Assembly: GCA_963744915.1 (NCBI GenBank)
Contig: CAVUUY010000005.1
Span: forward strand, 49,476-113,475
DNA: 64,000 bases
Source of the DNA: DATAFF01 sp963744915
GTDB taxonomy: Bacteria; Pseudomonadota; Alphaproteobacteria; Rhizobiales; Aestuariivirgaceae
Direction: 5' to 3'
Position numbers and translations under genes: made by a program. A model generated the notes under the pieces. The model searched no databases. It had not been told where the DNA came from and saw only the letters and a list, made by a program, of their open reading frames with translations. Shown here piece by piece: positions 41,988 to 51,687 of this stretch. Position 1 is the stretch's first letter. The number at the start of each line of letters is the position of its first letter.

Positions 41988-43430
41988 TCACATGTGAATG
42001 ACCCGGCCATAAGCGTCGAGCACGCTCTCATGCATGGCCTCCGACAGGGTCGGATGCGGGAATACCGCATGAATCAGCTCCTCCTCCGTGGTTTCGAGAT
42101 TCATCGCGATCACGAAACCCTGGATCAGCTCCGTCACTTCCGGCCCCACCATATGGGCGCCCAGGAGCTCGCCGCTGCCGGCATCGAAGATGGTCTTGAT
42201 CAGCCCCTGGTCCTCGCCCAGCGCGATCGCCTTGCCGTTGCCGACGAAGGGAAAGCGGCCGACCCTGACTTTGCGCCCCTCCGCCTTGGCCCTGGCCTCG
42301 GTCAACCCGACCGAGGCGATCTGCGGCTGGCAATAGGTGCAGCCCGGGATCTTCGACTTGTCGAGCGGATGAACCGCGAGACCCTTGATGGCCTCGACGC
42401 AGATCACGCCCTCATGCTCGGCCTTGTGGGCGAGCATCGGCGGGCCGGCGACATCGCCGATGGCATGGAGACCCGCGACATTGGTGCGGCCAAAGCCATC
42501 CACCTTGATCATGCCCTTGTCGATGGCGACACCCAGCGCTTCGAGACCGAGCCCCTCCACATTGCCGACGACGCCGACCGCCGAGATCACGCGCTCGACC
42601 TCGATGGCGATGGCATCACCCTTGGCGGGCCTGATCTCGGCCTTGACCCCGCCCGCCGTCCGGGAAAGGCTGGCGAGCCTGGCACCGGTCATGATTTTGA
42701 TGCCTTGCTTCTCGAAGCGCTTGGCGGCGAAGGCGGCAATCTCGCCGTCCTCGGCCGGAAGGATCTGCTCGAGTATCTCCACCACCGTCACCTCGGCCCC
42801 GAGCGTGCGGTAGAAGGATGCGAATTCGATGCCGATCGCCCCCGAGCCGATCACCAGCAGCGATTTCGGGATGGCGGGCGGCTTCATCGCCTCGAAATAG
42901 GTCCAGATCCGGTCGCCATCGGGCTCGATGCCGGGCAATATCCGCGGGCGCGCCCCGGTGGCAATGATGATGTGGCCGGCGCGATAGGTTCCCTCCCCGA
43001 GCACGCCGCGCGGTGCCGGCAAGGCCGGCTGCACCGCCGGCTTCGACGGCTTGCCGACCGTCACCTCGCCGGGGCGCTCGAGCCGCGCTTCGCCCCAGAT
43101 CACCGCCACCCTGTTCTTCTTGAGAAGCCCCGAGACCCCGCCATTGAGCCGGCCGGCCACCGCCCGCGAGCGCTTGACGACCGCCGCCGGGTCATAGCCG
43201 ATGCCTTCCGCCTTGAGCCCGAAATCGGCGGCATGCTGCATCAGCTGATAGACCTCGGCCGAGCGCAGCAGAGCCTTGGTCGGGATGCAGCCCCAATTGA
43301 GGCAGATGCCGCCGAGATGCTCGCGCTCGACGACAGCGGTCTTGAGGCCAAGCTGGGCGGCCCGGATGGCGGCGACGTAGCCGCCGGGTCCAGCCCCGAT
43401 GATGATGACGTCGAATGTGGTGTCGGCCAT
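41988..43430 (-). CDS. lpdA: Dihydrolipoyl dehydrogenase (E3) of the PDH complex
   Basis: A 480-residue flavoprotein disulfide reductase. It has FAD motif IIGAGPGGYVAAIRAAQLG (about 10-28), redox-active disulfide GGICLNWGCIPTKALL, NAD motif LVIGSGAIGIEFASFY, and the C-terminal interface with HAVFPHPTLSEAMHE, which holds the catalytic His-Glu pair. It reoxidises the lipoyl groups of the E2 encoded in the same operon and makes NADH. It is the last gene of the minus-strand PDH operon. Confidence 0.95.
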   Translation of the reverse strand: MADTTFDVIIIGAGPGGYVAAIRAAQLGLKTAVVEREHLGGICLNWGCIPTKALLRSAEVYQLMQHAADFGLKAEGIGYDPAAVVKRSRAVAGRLNGGVSGLLKKNRVAVIWGEARLERPGEVTVGKPSKPAVQPALPAPRGVLGEGTYRAGHIIIATGARPRILPGIEPDGDRIWTYFEAMKPPAIPKSLLVIGSGAIGIEFASFYRTLGAEVTVVEILEQILPAEDGEIAAFAAKRFEKQGIKIMTGARLASLSRTAGGVKAEIRPAKGDAIAIEVERVISAVGVVGNVEGLGLEALGVAIDKGMIKVDGFGRTNVAGLHAIGDVAGPPMLAHKAEHEGVICVEAIKGLAVHPLDKSKIPGCTYCQPQIASVGLTEARAKAEGRKVRVGRFPFVGNGKAIALGEDQGLIKTIFDAGSGELLGAHMVGPEVTELIQGFVIAMNLETTEEELIHAVFPHPTLSEAMHESVLDAYGRVIHM

Positions 43431-43435
43431 GGGGG

Positions 43436-43564
43436 CTAGGGTGACGACGCTGCCGATTTCAGAGCCTTGATCTCGGCGTCGATGTCTGGCTCAGGCACGG
43501 CACTGGTTCTCCCTTCGAACCCCACCTCAACCTTCGGTTGTTGTACCGCCTTTCCGGTCGTCAT
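43436..43564 (-). CDS. 42-codon gene between pdhC and lpdA
   Basis: ATG 43564 directly abuts the TGA of pdhC (TGAATG), and the frame is open for 42 codons to TAG, 5 bases before the lpdA start. The peptide begins MTTGKAVQQPKVEVGF and ends IKALKSAASSP. It fills almost the whole gap between the two genes, which is what a real coupled gene would do, and codons look normal for the operon (G or C mostly in third position). Function is unknown; a small accessory of the PDH complex is possible. It is too short for similarity recognition by eye. Confidence 0.5.
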   Translation of the reverse strand: MTTGKAVQQPKVEVGFEGRTSAVPEPDIDAEIKALKSAASSP

Positions 43565-44878
43565 TCAAGCCACCATCAACAGGGGTTGCTCCACCAGCAC
43601 CTTGAAGGAATCGAGAAAACGCGCCCCGAGCGCACCGTCGACGGCGCGGTGATCGCAGGACAGCGTCGCCGTCATCACGGTGCGGATCACGACCGCGTCG
43701 CCGACGACCACCGGCCGCTTCTCGCCGGCGCCCACTGCGAGGATGGTGGCGTGCGGCGGGTTGATGACCGCGTCGAAATTCTTGACCCCGAACATGCCGA
43801 GATTGGAGAGCGCCGTCGTGCCGCCCTGATATTCATGGGGCGCCAGGCGGCGCTTGCGGGCCTTGCCGGCGAGCTCCTTCATCTCCTGCGAGATCTGGCT
43901 CAGCGACTTCTGGTCGGCATTGCGGATGACGGGCGTGAACAGCCCGCCCTCGATCGCCACCGCCACGCCGACATCGGCCCTGGCGTGCTTGAGAAGCGCA
44001 TTCTCGGTCCAGGTGACATTGGCATCGGGAACCCGCTTGAGCGCCAGTCCCAGCGCCTTGATCAGGAAATCATTGACCGACAGCTTCCAGGCGGGATTGC
44101 CGTCCTTGTCGGCTGGCGCATGCTCGTTGAGGGTGGCGCGGGCCTCGAGCAGCGTGTCGAGCACGCAATCGACGGTCAGATAGAAATGCGGGATCGTCTG
44201 CTTGGCCTGGAGCAAGCGGGTGCCGATGATGCGGCGCATGCCGTCATGCGGCACGATCTCGAAGCTTCCCGGCTCGAACAGCTTCATGAGCTGCTCGTCG
44301 CTCATTGCCGGGGCGATGACCGGCGCACGGGCCGGCGCAGGGCCGCGCGCTTGCGGCCCGGCCGTCTCGACATCGACCTTGACGATGCGGCCGTTCGGCC
44401 CCGACCCCTTGATGAGGCGGATGTCGACGCCGGCCTCCTTGGCGAGGCGGCGCGCCAGCGGCGAGGCGAAGATCCGCCCGTCGCTCGCATCGCTGCGCGG
44501 CGCGGCGGCGGGTTGGGGCGCCGGCGCCGCCATTTGCGGCTTCGCCTCCGCGGGCTTGGCATCGGCGGGCTTGGCATCGGCCGGCCTGGGCGGCGCGGCT
44601 TGCGGTGCCGATGTGGCGATGGCGCTCGCGTCCTCGCCGTCGGCCAGTATCATGGCGATCGGGGTGTTGACCGCAACATCGTCGGTGCCTTCCGGGACCA
44701 TGATCTTGCCGAGCCGCCCCTCGTCGACGGCTTCGACCTCCATGGTGGCCTTGTCGGTCTCGATCTCGGCGATGACATCGCCGGAGCGCACCGTGTCACC
44801 CTCGTGCTTCAGCCATTTGGCGAGCTTGCCCTTCTCCATGGTCGGCGACAGCGCGGGCATCAGAATCGGCGTCGGCAT
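43565..44878 (-). CDS. pdhC: PDH E2, dihydrolipoamide acetyltransferase
   Basis: A 437-residue acetyltransferase. One lipoyl domain (ALSPTMEKGKLAKWLKHEGD, with the lipoyl Lys in ETDKATMEVEAV) is followed by an Ala/Pro-rich linker, the peripheral-subunit-binding domain (FASPLARRLAKEAGVDIRLI) and the catalytic domain, ending SCDHRAVDGALGARFLDSF with the HxxxDG active site. E2 forms the core of the complex and binds E1 and E3. It lies between pdhB and the 42-codon gene. Confidence 0.95.
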   Translation of the reverse strand: MPTPILMPALSPTMEKGKLAKWLKHEGDTVRSGDVIAEIETDKATMEVEAVDEGRLGKIMVPEGTDDVAVNTPIAMILADGEDASAIATSAPQAAPPRPADAKPADAKPAEAKPQMAAPAPQPAAAPRSDASDGRIFASPLARRLAKEAGVDIRLIKGSGPNGRIVKVDVETAGPQARGPAPARAPVIAPAMSDEQLMKLFEPGSFEIVPHDGMRRIIGTRLLQAKQTIPHFYLTVDCVLDTLLEARATLNEHAPADKDGNPAWKLSVNDFLIKALGLALKRVPDANVTWTENALLKHARADVGVAVAIEGGLFTPVIRNADQKSLSQISQEMKELAGKARKRRLAPHEYQGGTTALSNLGMFGVKNFDAVINPPHATILAVGAGEKRPVVVGDAVVIRTVMTATLSCDHRAVDGALGARFLDSFKVLVEQPLLMVA

Positions 44879-44908
44879 GTCCTCTCGTCCTGTCTGTCCT
44901 CGGCGCGC

Positions 44909-46288
<1,380 letters not shown>

Positions 46289-46297
46289 GTCTCGTCC

Positions 46298-47320
46298 TCA
46301 CGCCGCCACATACACATCGCTCCAGAGCTCGGACACATCCGGTTCGGGGTCGGACAGGGCGAAATCGGCCGCATCGGCGATCCGCTGGCGGATCTCGGCA
46401 TCGACGCTCTTCAATTCCTGCTCGCTCAGGAGCCGCTTCTCCAGGAGCCGCGCCTTCACCTGCTCGATCGGGTCGTGCTCCTCCCGCATCTTCTGCACCT
46501 CCTCCCTGGAGCGGTATTTGGCAGGGTCGGACATCGAGTGGCCGCGATAGCGGTAGGTCAGCATCTCGAGGATGAACGGTCCATTGCCGGCGCGGCATTG
46601 CTGCACTGCCTTGTCGCCGGCCTTCTTGACGGCCCGGACATCCATGCCGTCCACCTGCTCGCCGGGGATGCCGAAGGCAGCGCCGCGGGCGAAGAGCTGC
46701 TCGGCGCGGGCATGCGAGCGGGTCACCTCCGTGCCCATGGCATAGCGGTTGTTCTCGATGACGAACACCACGGGCAGCTTCCACAGCGCGGCCATGTTGA
46801 AGGTCTCGTAGACCTGGCCTTGATTGGCGGCGCCCTCGCCGAAATAGGTCACGCACACCAGATCATTGCCGCGATAGCGGTCGGCGAAGGCGAGGCCGGC
46901 CCCGAGCGGCACCTGGGCGCCGACAATGCCGTGACCGCCATAGAAGTTCTTCTCGCGGCTGAACATGTGCATGGAGCCGCCCTTGCCCTTGGAATAGCCG
47001 TGGCGGCGTCCGGTAAGCTCGGCCATGACCCCTTGCGGGTCCATGCCGCAGGCGAGCATGTGGCCATGATCGCGATAGGAGGTGACGACCTGATCGCCCT
47101 CCTTCAGCGCCATCTGCATGCCGACGACCACCGCCTCCTGGCCGATATAAAGATGGCAGAAGCCGCCGATACGGCCCATGCCGTAAAGCTGACCGGCCTT
47201 CTCCTCGAAGCGGCGGATCAGCAGCATGCTGCGATAGGCGGCGAGTTCCTCATCCTTGGTGAATTCGGCGATACCGACGTCTTCAGCCATTGGCTGGCTG
47301 GCTTGGGGACGTTTGGCCAT
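46298..47320 (-). CDS. pdhA: PDH E1 alpha
   Basis: About 340 residues from ATG 47320, preceded by GAGAGGATC; the frame is open upstream to 47560 without similarity. It has LLIRRFEEKAGQLYGMGRIG, HGIVGAQVPLGAGLAFADRY, and the thiamine diphosphate block GEGAANQGQVYETFNMAAL, then YRGHSMSDPAKYRSREEV, the phosphorylation-loop region. It is the first gene of the PDH operon, pdhA-pdhB-pdhC-42-codon gene-lpdA. A weak N-terminal extension (AKRPQASQPMAEDV) is typical of the family. Confidence 0.95.
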   Translation of the reverse strand: MAKRPQASQPMAEDVGIAEFTKDEELAAYRSMLLIRRFEEKAGQLYGMGRIGGFCHLYIGQEAVVVGMQMALKEGDQVVTSYRDHGHMLACGMDPQGVMAELTGRRHGYSKGKGGSMHMFSREKNFYGGHGIVGAQVPLGAGLAFADRYRGNDLVCVTYFGEGAANQGQVYETFNMAALWKLPVVFVIENNRYAMGTEVTRSHARAEQLFARGAAFGIPGEQVDGMDVRAVKKAGDKAVQQCRAGNGPFILEMLTYRYRGHSMSDPAKYRSREEVQKMREEHDPIEQVKARLLEKRLLSEQELKSVDAEIRQRIADAADFALSDPEPDVSELWSDVYVAA

Positions 47321-47396
47321 TGATCCTCTCGAGAGCGATGCCACCGCCGCCATCGTGCCCGGTAAGAGGCGGCACGGCAACAGGCGAGACTTAGGA

Positions 47397-47720
47397 TTAT
47401 TTGGCTTCTGCCGGGGCAATCTCAAGCACGATCTCGTTCTCCTTGACGTAGCCCAGCGACCGACGCGCCATCTCGTCCAGGAGGTCGGGATCGATGGATT
47501 GCGGCCTGAGCAGCGCCACCCGGGCGTCCCTGGCGGCACGCTCGGCCGAGACCCTGGCAAGCTCGGTTTCGAGGCGTGCCACCTCGGCCTCGATGACCGC
47601 CTCGTTGGCGAAGCTCCGGGGCCCGTGAAAGCCGTGCCAGCCGAAATAGGCGAGGAGGCAGAGGGATCCCGCGGTGACGGCGATGTCGAATGCCCTGAGC
47701 CGCATCATCGTCCTTCTCAT
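47397..47720 (-). CDS. ftsB: FtsB/DivIC-type septum formation protein
   Basis: About 107 residues from ATG 47720, preceded by GAAGGG. It has one TM helix (FDIAVTAGSLCLLAYFGWHG), then a coiled coil (IEAEVARLETELARVSAERA) and the C-terminal block RRSLGYVKENEIVLEI. In the divisome FtsB binds FtsL and FtsQ and activates septal wall synthesis. It lies directly upstream of pdhA with a gap of about 75 bases, the arrangement usual in this group of bacteria. Confidence 0.88.
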   Translation of the reverse strand: MRRTMMRLRAFDIAVTAGSLCLLAYFGWHGFHGPRSFANEAVIEAEVARLETELARVSAERAARDARVALLRPQSIDPDLLDEMARRSLGYVKENEIVLEIAPAEAK

Positions 47721-47852
47721 CGAGCCCTTCCCCGCGCCTGCTCCGGCGAGCATGAGACCGCAATGGTAAATGGATTCATAAGCCATGGCGGACCCTTGAA
47801 ACGCGGCCGGCTGTGGCGATATGGGGGTTACCAGGCTTGAGAAGGGCGGCGG

Positions 47853-48272
47853 ATGCTGTCGTCGTCGAAATTCGTCGTGGCGCTCCACATTCTGACGGTG
47901 CTGGCCCACCGCCGCGGCCATGGTCCGGTGTCATCGAAAATGATCGCCGACAGCGTCGGCACCAATCCGGTGGTGATCCGGCGGCTGATGACCGCGCTCG
48001 AGGGGGCGGCGTTGGTGAACGCGACGGCCGGACGGCACGGCGGGTTCGAGCTCGCCCGCGAGCCGCGGCAGATTTCGCTCGCCCGCATCTACCGCGCGGT
48101 CGAGGGCAAGGACCTGTTCAAGCTCCATGAGCCGCCGGTCGACGGCCGCTGCCCGGTCGGGCGATGCATCCAGGAGGCGATCTCCCGGCCGCTTGAAAGC
48201 GCCCGGCAGGGCTTGATTCGGGCGCTGGCGCGGACCAATCTTGCGGAGATCGCGACCCGTGTCGCCGGTTGA
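47853..48272 (+). CDS. Rrf2-family transcription regulator
   Basis: A 139-residue Rrf2 protein. The N-terminal winged helix is SKFVVALHILTVLAHRRGHG and SKMIADSVGTNPVVIRRLMT, with the wing GRHGGFELAREPRQISL. A Cys pair in GRCPVGRCIQ sits where IscR and NsrR hold an iron-sulfur ligand set, but only two Cys are close together here, so a redox or zinc-type sensing, as in CymR or HypR-like members, is as likely. It is divergent from ftsB-pdhA and may control them. Confidence 0.88.
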   Translation: MLSSSKFVVALHILTVLAHRRGHGPVSSKMIADSVGTNPVVIRRLMTALEGAALVNATAGRHGGFELAREPRQISLARIYRAVEGKDLFKLHEPPVDGRCPVGRCIQEAISRPLESARQGLIRALARTNLAEIATRVAG

Positions 48273-48308
48273 CCACCGGGCGGGGCCGCCATAAGTCTTT
48301 GATCCCAC

Positions 48309-48398
48309 GGAGGGGTGGCAGAGCGGTCGATTGCGGCGGTCTTGAAAACCGTTGAAGGCGAAAGCCTTCCGGGGGTTCGAATCCCTCCCCCTCCGCCA
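48309..48398 (+). tRNA. tRNA-Ser (UGA)
   Basis: A 90-base class II tRNA. Acceptor GGAGGGG pairs with CCCCTCC-type residues near the 3' end, which is followed by G and encoded CCA. The anticodon loop CTTGAAA holds TGA at 48343-48345, so it reads UCA Ser codons. There is a long variable arm (GAAGGCGAAAGCCTTC) and a T-loop GGTTCGAATCC. The 3' end is the likely attachment site of the integrated element that follows. Confidence 0.95.
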
Positions 48399-48565
48399 GC
48401 CTATCGTTCTTGGTCATCCATCCTCGACCGCACACGTCCGGCTATCCTCTCGAATTTCCTGCACTTTCTCTCCGTAGCTGTGCATAGGCGTCCGTTCACG
48501 TTTGTTCCAATCCGCGTTTTCTGCTAGGGCAGATGCTAGGACAGCAGTAATTCGGAGCGGCGCTC

Positions 48566-49783
48566 TTGGTTCGCAAAATCAATAAGCTCTCCGCGCGCAC
48601 TGTCGAAACCCTCAAGGCGCCGGGCCGCTACTCTGATGGCGGCAATCTCTACCTGTCGATCTCGGCCAACGGCGGGAGACGCTGGGTCTTCATGTACCGC
48701 TTCGCCGGCAGGCAGCGGGAAATGGGGCTGGGCTCAGCCTCTAGGGCAGGCACTTCGCTTGCTAGGGCACGGGAGCTGGCCGCAGAGGCGCGTACGGCGC
48801 TCGGCGCCGGTCTAGACCCCCTAGAGGCCCGCAAGGCGATCCGGCTGGCCGAGCCGCACTGTTCCCAACTTTCGGAGAATGCGCCGACGCCTATGTCGAG
48901 ACCCACTGCAAGAGCTGGCGCAATGACAAGCACGTCGCGCAATGGAGGATGACCCTCACCACCTATTGTGCGCAGATCCGGGCATTGCCGATCGACGAGA
49001 TCGACACCGAGGCGGTGTTGAAGGTGCTGCAGCCGATCTGGGAGCGGTTGCCCGAGACCGCCAAGCGCCTTCGGGGCCGCATTGAGAAGGTCCTCGATGC
49101 AGCCGCGGTTCGTGGCTTCAGGACGGGTGAAAACCCGGCGCGCTGGCGTGGCCACCTCCAGAACCTGCTTTCCAAACCCAAGGTGCTCACACGCGGCCAT
49201 CATGCGGCGCTGCCCTACGACAAGCTTCCGGAATTCGTGGCCCAGCTCCGTGCCCGGCAATCTGTCGCTGCCCAGGCGCTGGAGTTTGCCATCCTGACGG
49301 CCTGCCGCTCCGGCGAGGTGCTCGGTGCCCGCTGGGAAGAGATCGACCTCGATAAGGCGGTCTGGGTCATTCCTGGAAGCCGCATGAAGGCAGGCAAGGA
49401 GCACCGCGTGCCGTTGTCCGACCGAGCCGTGGCCCTTCTCACGGCCTTGAACGGAGATGCGCACCAGCGATTTCGTCTTTCCTGGCACGGCACGTGGCAA
49501 GCCGCTCTCAGGGATGGCGATGGCCATGCAGCTGCGGCGCATGAAGGCGGACGACATCACCGTTCACGGCTTCCGCTCGACCTTCCGGGATTGGGCGAGC
49601 GAAACCACGTCATTCCCGCACGAGGTCTGCGAGCAAGCGCTGGCGCATGCCATCGGCAACAAGACCGAAGCCGCCTATAGGCGCGGCGATCTGTTCGAGA
49701 AGCGGCGCAAGCTCATGGATGCTTGGGCCAGCTTCTGCGAACCCAAAGCATCGACCCTGATTACTCTGACTCGGCCGGTTTAA
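48566..49783 (+). pseudogene. Tyrosine integrase, frameshifted twice
   Basis: Three frames in series encode one P4-type integrase. Residues 1 to about 95 hold the arm-binding DUF4102 domain (YSDGGNLYLSISANGGRRWV). The frame shifts near 48840-48860 and resumes as ALFPTFGECADAYVETHCKS. This middle part carries ILTACRSGEVLGARWEEID with the first catalytic Arg. A second shift near 49455-49470 leads to TSDFVFPGTARGKPLSG, HGFRSTFRDWASE and LAHAIGNKTEAAYRRGDL, with the remaining His-Arg-His and the Tyr nucleophile. All catalytic residues remain but the frame is broken, so the element is not expected to move by itself. It lies 170 bases after the tRNA. Confidence 0.9.
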
Positions 49784-49961
49784 CGATACCGGCAACAGCG
49801 TCTGGTGGTCCATCGACCGCCGACTTCCGCTCCGTTGGGTGGATATGGCGAGGCCCTGTTGATGTCGAAAGCGGTAAAACAGACCCGACCCAAGCCGTTC
49901 ACGGGAATTTTGGCGCAGCCATTCGATGAGCCCGACGGTCTAGCCGTTGCCATCCGCGCAT

Positions 49962-50342
49962 ATGGGCAGACCCGAGACCGTCAAAAAGGCCATCTACCGA
50001 GCAGTTGACGAGTACGTGGGCCAACAAAGATGGGAAAGACTCGTCGCATTGGCGGAACATTATGGGGTAGACCTGCAAAGGCGGACGCCCGATCCCATCC
50101 TAGATCTACTTTTTCGGCTAGCTGCGGATTTCGTTCCGGGGTTCAGATCGAACAACGACCCGCGAAACGCCCGTTCCATTGGGCGGCCCCGCGCGATGCT
50201 CAGCGGCGAGAATTTTGAACTCTTCAAATCGATCGAGATGATCGTGCATCGGAGGGGAGTTACCGCCCTGAGCGCATGCACCATCATCTCGAAGGACAGA
50301 AAGAGCCCTTGGCATGGCAAACGGTGCGCCAGCTTTGTATGA
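49962..50342 (+). CDS. Hypothetical island protein, probably truncated by frameshift
   Basis: About 126 residues from ATG 49962 (MGRPETVKKAIYRAVDEYVG). I do not recognise a family. The last 20 residues look off-frame. In the next frame the DNA reads EGQKEPLAWQTVRQL, and in a third YERYKRFKAELEFRQKEW and ENPHPLNARITEIKKG, up to a stop near 50480. These fit one longer ancestral protein broken at about 50270 and 50330. It lies between the integrase remnant and the excisionase-like gene. Confidence 0.35.
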   Translation: MGRPETVKKAIYRAVDEYVGQQRWERLVALAEHYGVDLQRRTPDPILDLLFRLAADFVPGFRSNNDPRNARSIGRPRAMLSGENFELFKSIEMIVHRRGVTALSACTIISKDRKSPWHGKRCASFV

Positions 50343-50596
50343 GCGCTATAAGCGCTTCAAGGCTGAGTTAGAGTTTCGGCAGAAGGAGTGGCGTGAAAAC
50401 CCGCACCCGCTGAATGCCCGCATTACCGAAATCAAAAAGGGCGGATCCGGGGCTACCCCACTCACGAAAATTCGCGACTAATTTCCGTTGGAAAATCATA
50501 AGGTCACGGAAACTCTGATCGTTTTATCGTGAGTCCTCCGAGCTCACATTGCCGTCAGCGCATACAGCGGCATTCGCATGAACATCGGAGACACTC

Positions 50597-50791
50597 ATGA
50601 CATCTGTGGAACCCTACGCGATCAGCATCTTGGAGGCGGTTCGCCTCTCTGGCATCGGCCGAAGCTCTATTTATGAAGCAATTCGCCGTGGCGAACTGGC
50701 GATCAGGAAGTCCGGTAGACGCTCCCTGATCTTGACGGCAGACCTTCAACGCTGGCTTTCCGAGCTGCCCACCAGCGGAGGCGCGTCATGA
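50597..50791 (+). CDS. Excisionase / AlpA-type helix-turn-helix protein
   Basis: A 64-residue protein with the MerR-like winged helix of excisionases: AISILEAVRLSGIGRSSIYE and AIRRGELAIRKSGRRSLILT, ending LQRWLSELPT. Such proteins direct excision or control integrase expression in integrated elements. The stop overlaps the start of the primase remnant as ATGA. It appears intact. Confidence 0.85.
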   Translation: MTSVEPYAISILEAVRLSGIGRSSIYEAIRRGELAIRKSGRRSLILTADLQRWLSELPTSGGAS

Positions 50792-51687
50792 CCGCTAAGG
50801 AGATCGCCAAAGTCCTTGGCGGGCGAAAAGTCGGCGCGGTCTGGATGGCCCGCTGTCCGGCACATGATGATCGCGACCCGAGCCTCGCGATCGCGGATGC
50901 CAGCAGCGGCAAGGTGCTCGTGCACTGCCATGCCGGCTGCGATCAGCGCGACGTAATCGCCGCCCTTAAAGCGAGGGGCGCCTGGAAGAGCACGGACCAA
51001 GGCGCGGGCCGATCCTTCCCGAGAGCCGATAGGCACTCACCAGCTGAACCCGATCGCGATGCCACAAACCGCACGGAGGCGGCGCTCGCCGTCTGGCGCG
51101 CTTCGCATCTGGCGGAGTGCAACGCCGGTTGAAACCTATCTCCGCTCGCGTGGGCTCGCGATCCCGGTGCCACCTTCGATCCGGTTCCATGCCGGGCTGA
51201 GACATTCTTCGGGCGGCATCTGGCCCTCGATGGTGGCGCTGGTGACGCGCGGCGTTAACGGTCAGCCGATCGGCATTCACCGCACGTTCCTCGCCCGCAA
51301 TGGCAATGGCAAGGCGCCGATCGAGCCGGCAGAAGATGATGCTCGGTCCTTGCCGCGGCGGGGCTGTGCGTCTCGGCCGACCCGAGCGACGTGCTGATGG
51401 TCGGCGAAGGCATCGAGACCTGCCTCGCCGCCATGCAGGCGAGCGGCCATCCCGCCTGGGCGGCGCTTTCGACTTCCGGGCTGCGCGCCCTCGATCTGCC
51501 GAAGGACGTGCGTGACGTGATCGTGCTGGCCGATGGTGATGAGCCCGGCGAGCGAGCCGCACGGGAGGCAGGGCTGCGCTGGACACGGGAAGGACGCCAT
51601 GTCCGCATCGCCCGGTCACCGCGCGGAATGGACTTCAATGACATCCTCATCGGGAAGGTGGATGAAGGCGGGGAGAATGCCGCATGA
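50788..51687 (+). pseudogene. CHC2/Toprim primase, broken by frameshifts
   Basis: The first frame (from ATG 50788) has a CHC2 zinc finger: ARCPAHDDRDPSLAIADAS and VLVHCHAGCDQRDVIAALKA. It then runs off frame near 51100. A second frame continues ETYLRSRGLAIPVPPSIRFH and LVTRGVNGQPIGIHRTFLAR. A short third-frame piece near 51320-51380 reads KMMLGPCRGGAVRLG. The first frame returns at about 51385 with the Toprim core MLMVGEGIETCLAAMQ and IVLADGDEPGERAA, ending at 51687. The original was a phage- or plasmid-type primase of about 300 residues. Three shifts make loss of function near certain unless they are sequencing errors. Confidence 0.85.

Noticed and set aside
41961..43439. A 492-codon plus-strand frame
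   Set aside because: Antisense to lpdA, whose FAD, disulfide and NAD motifs are complete.
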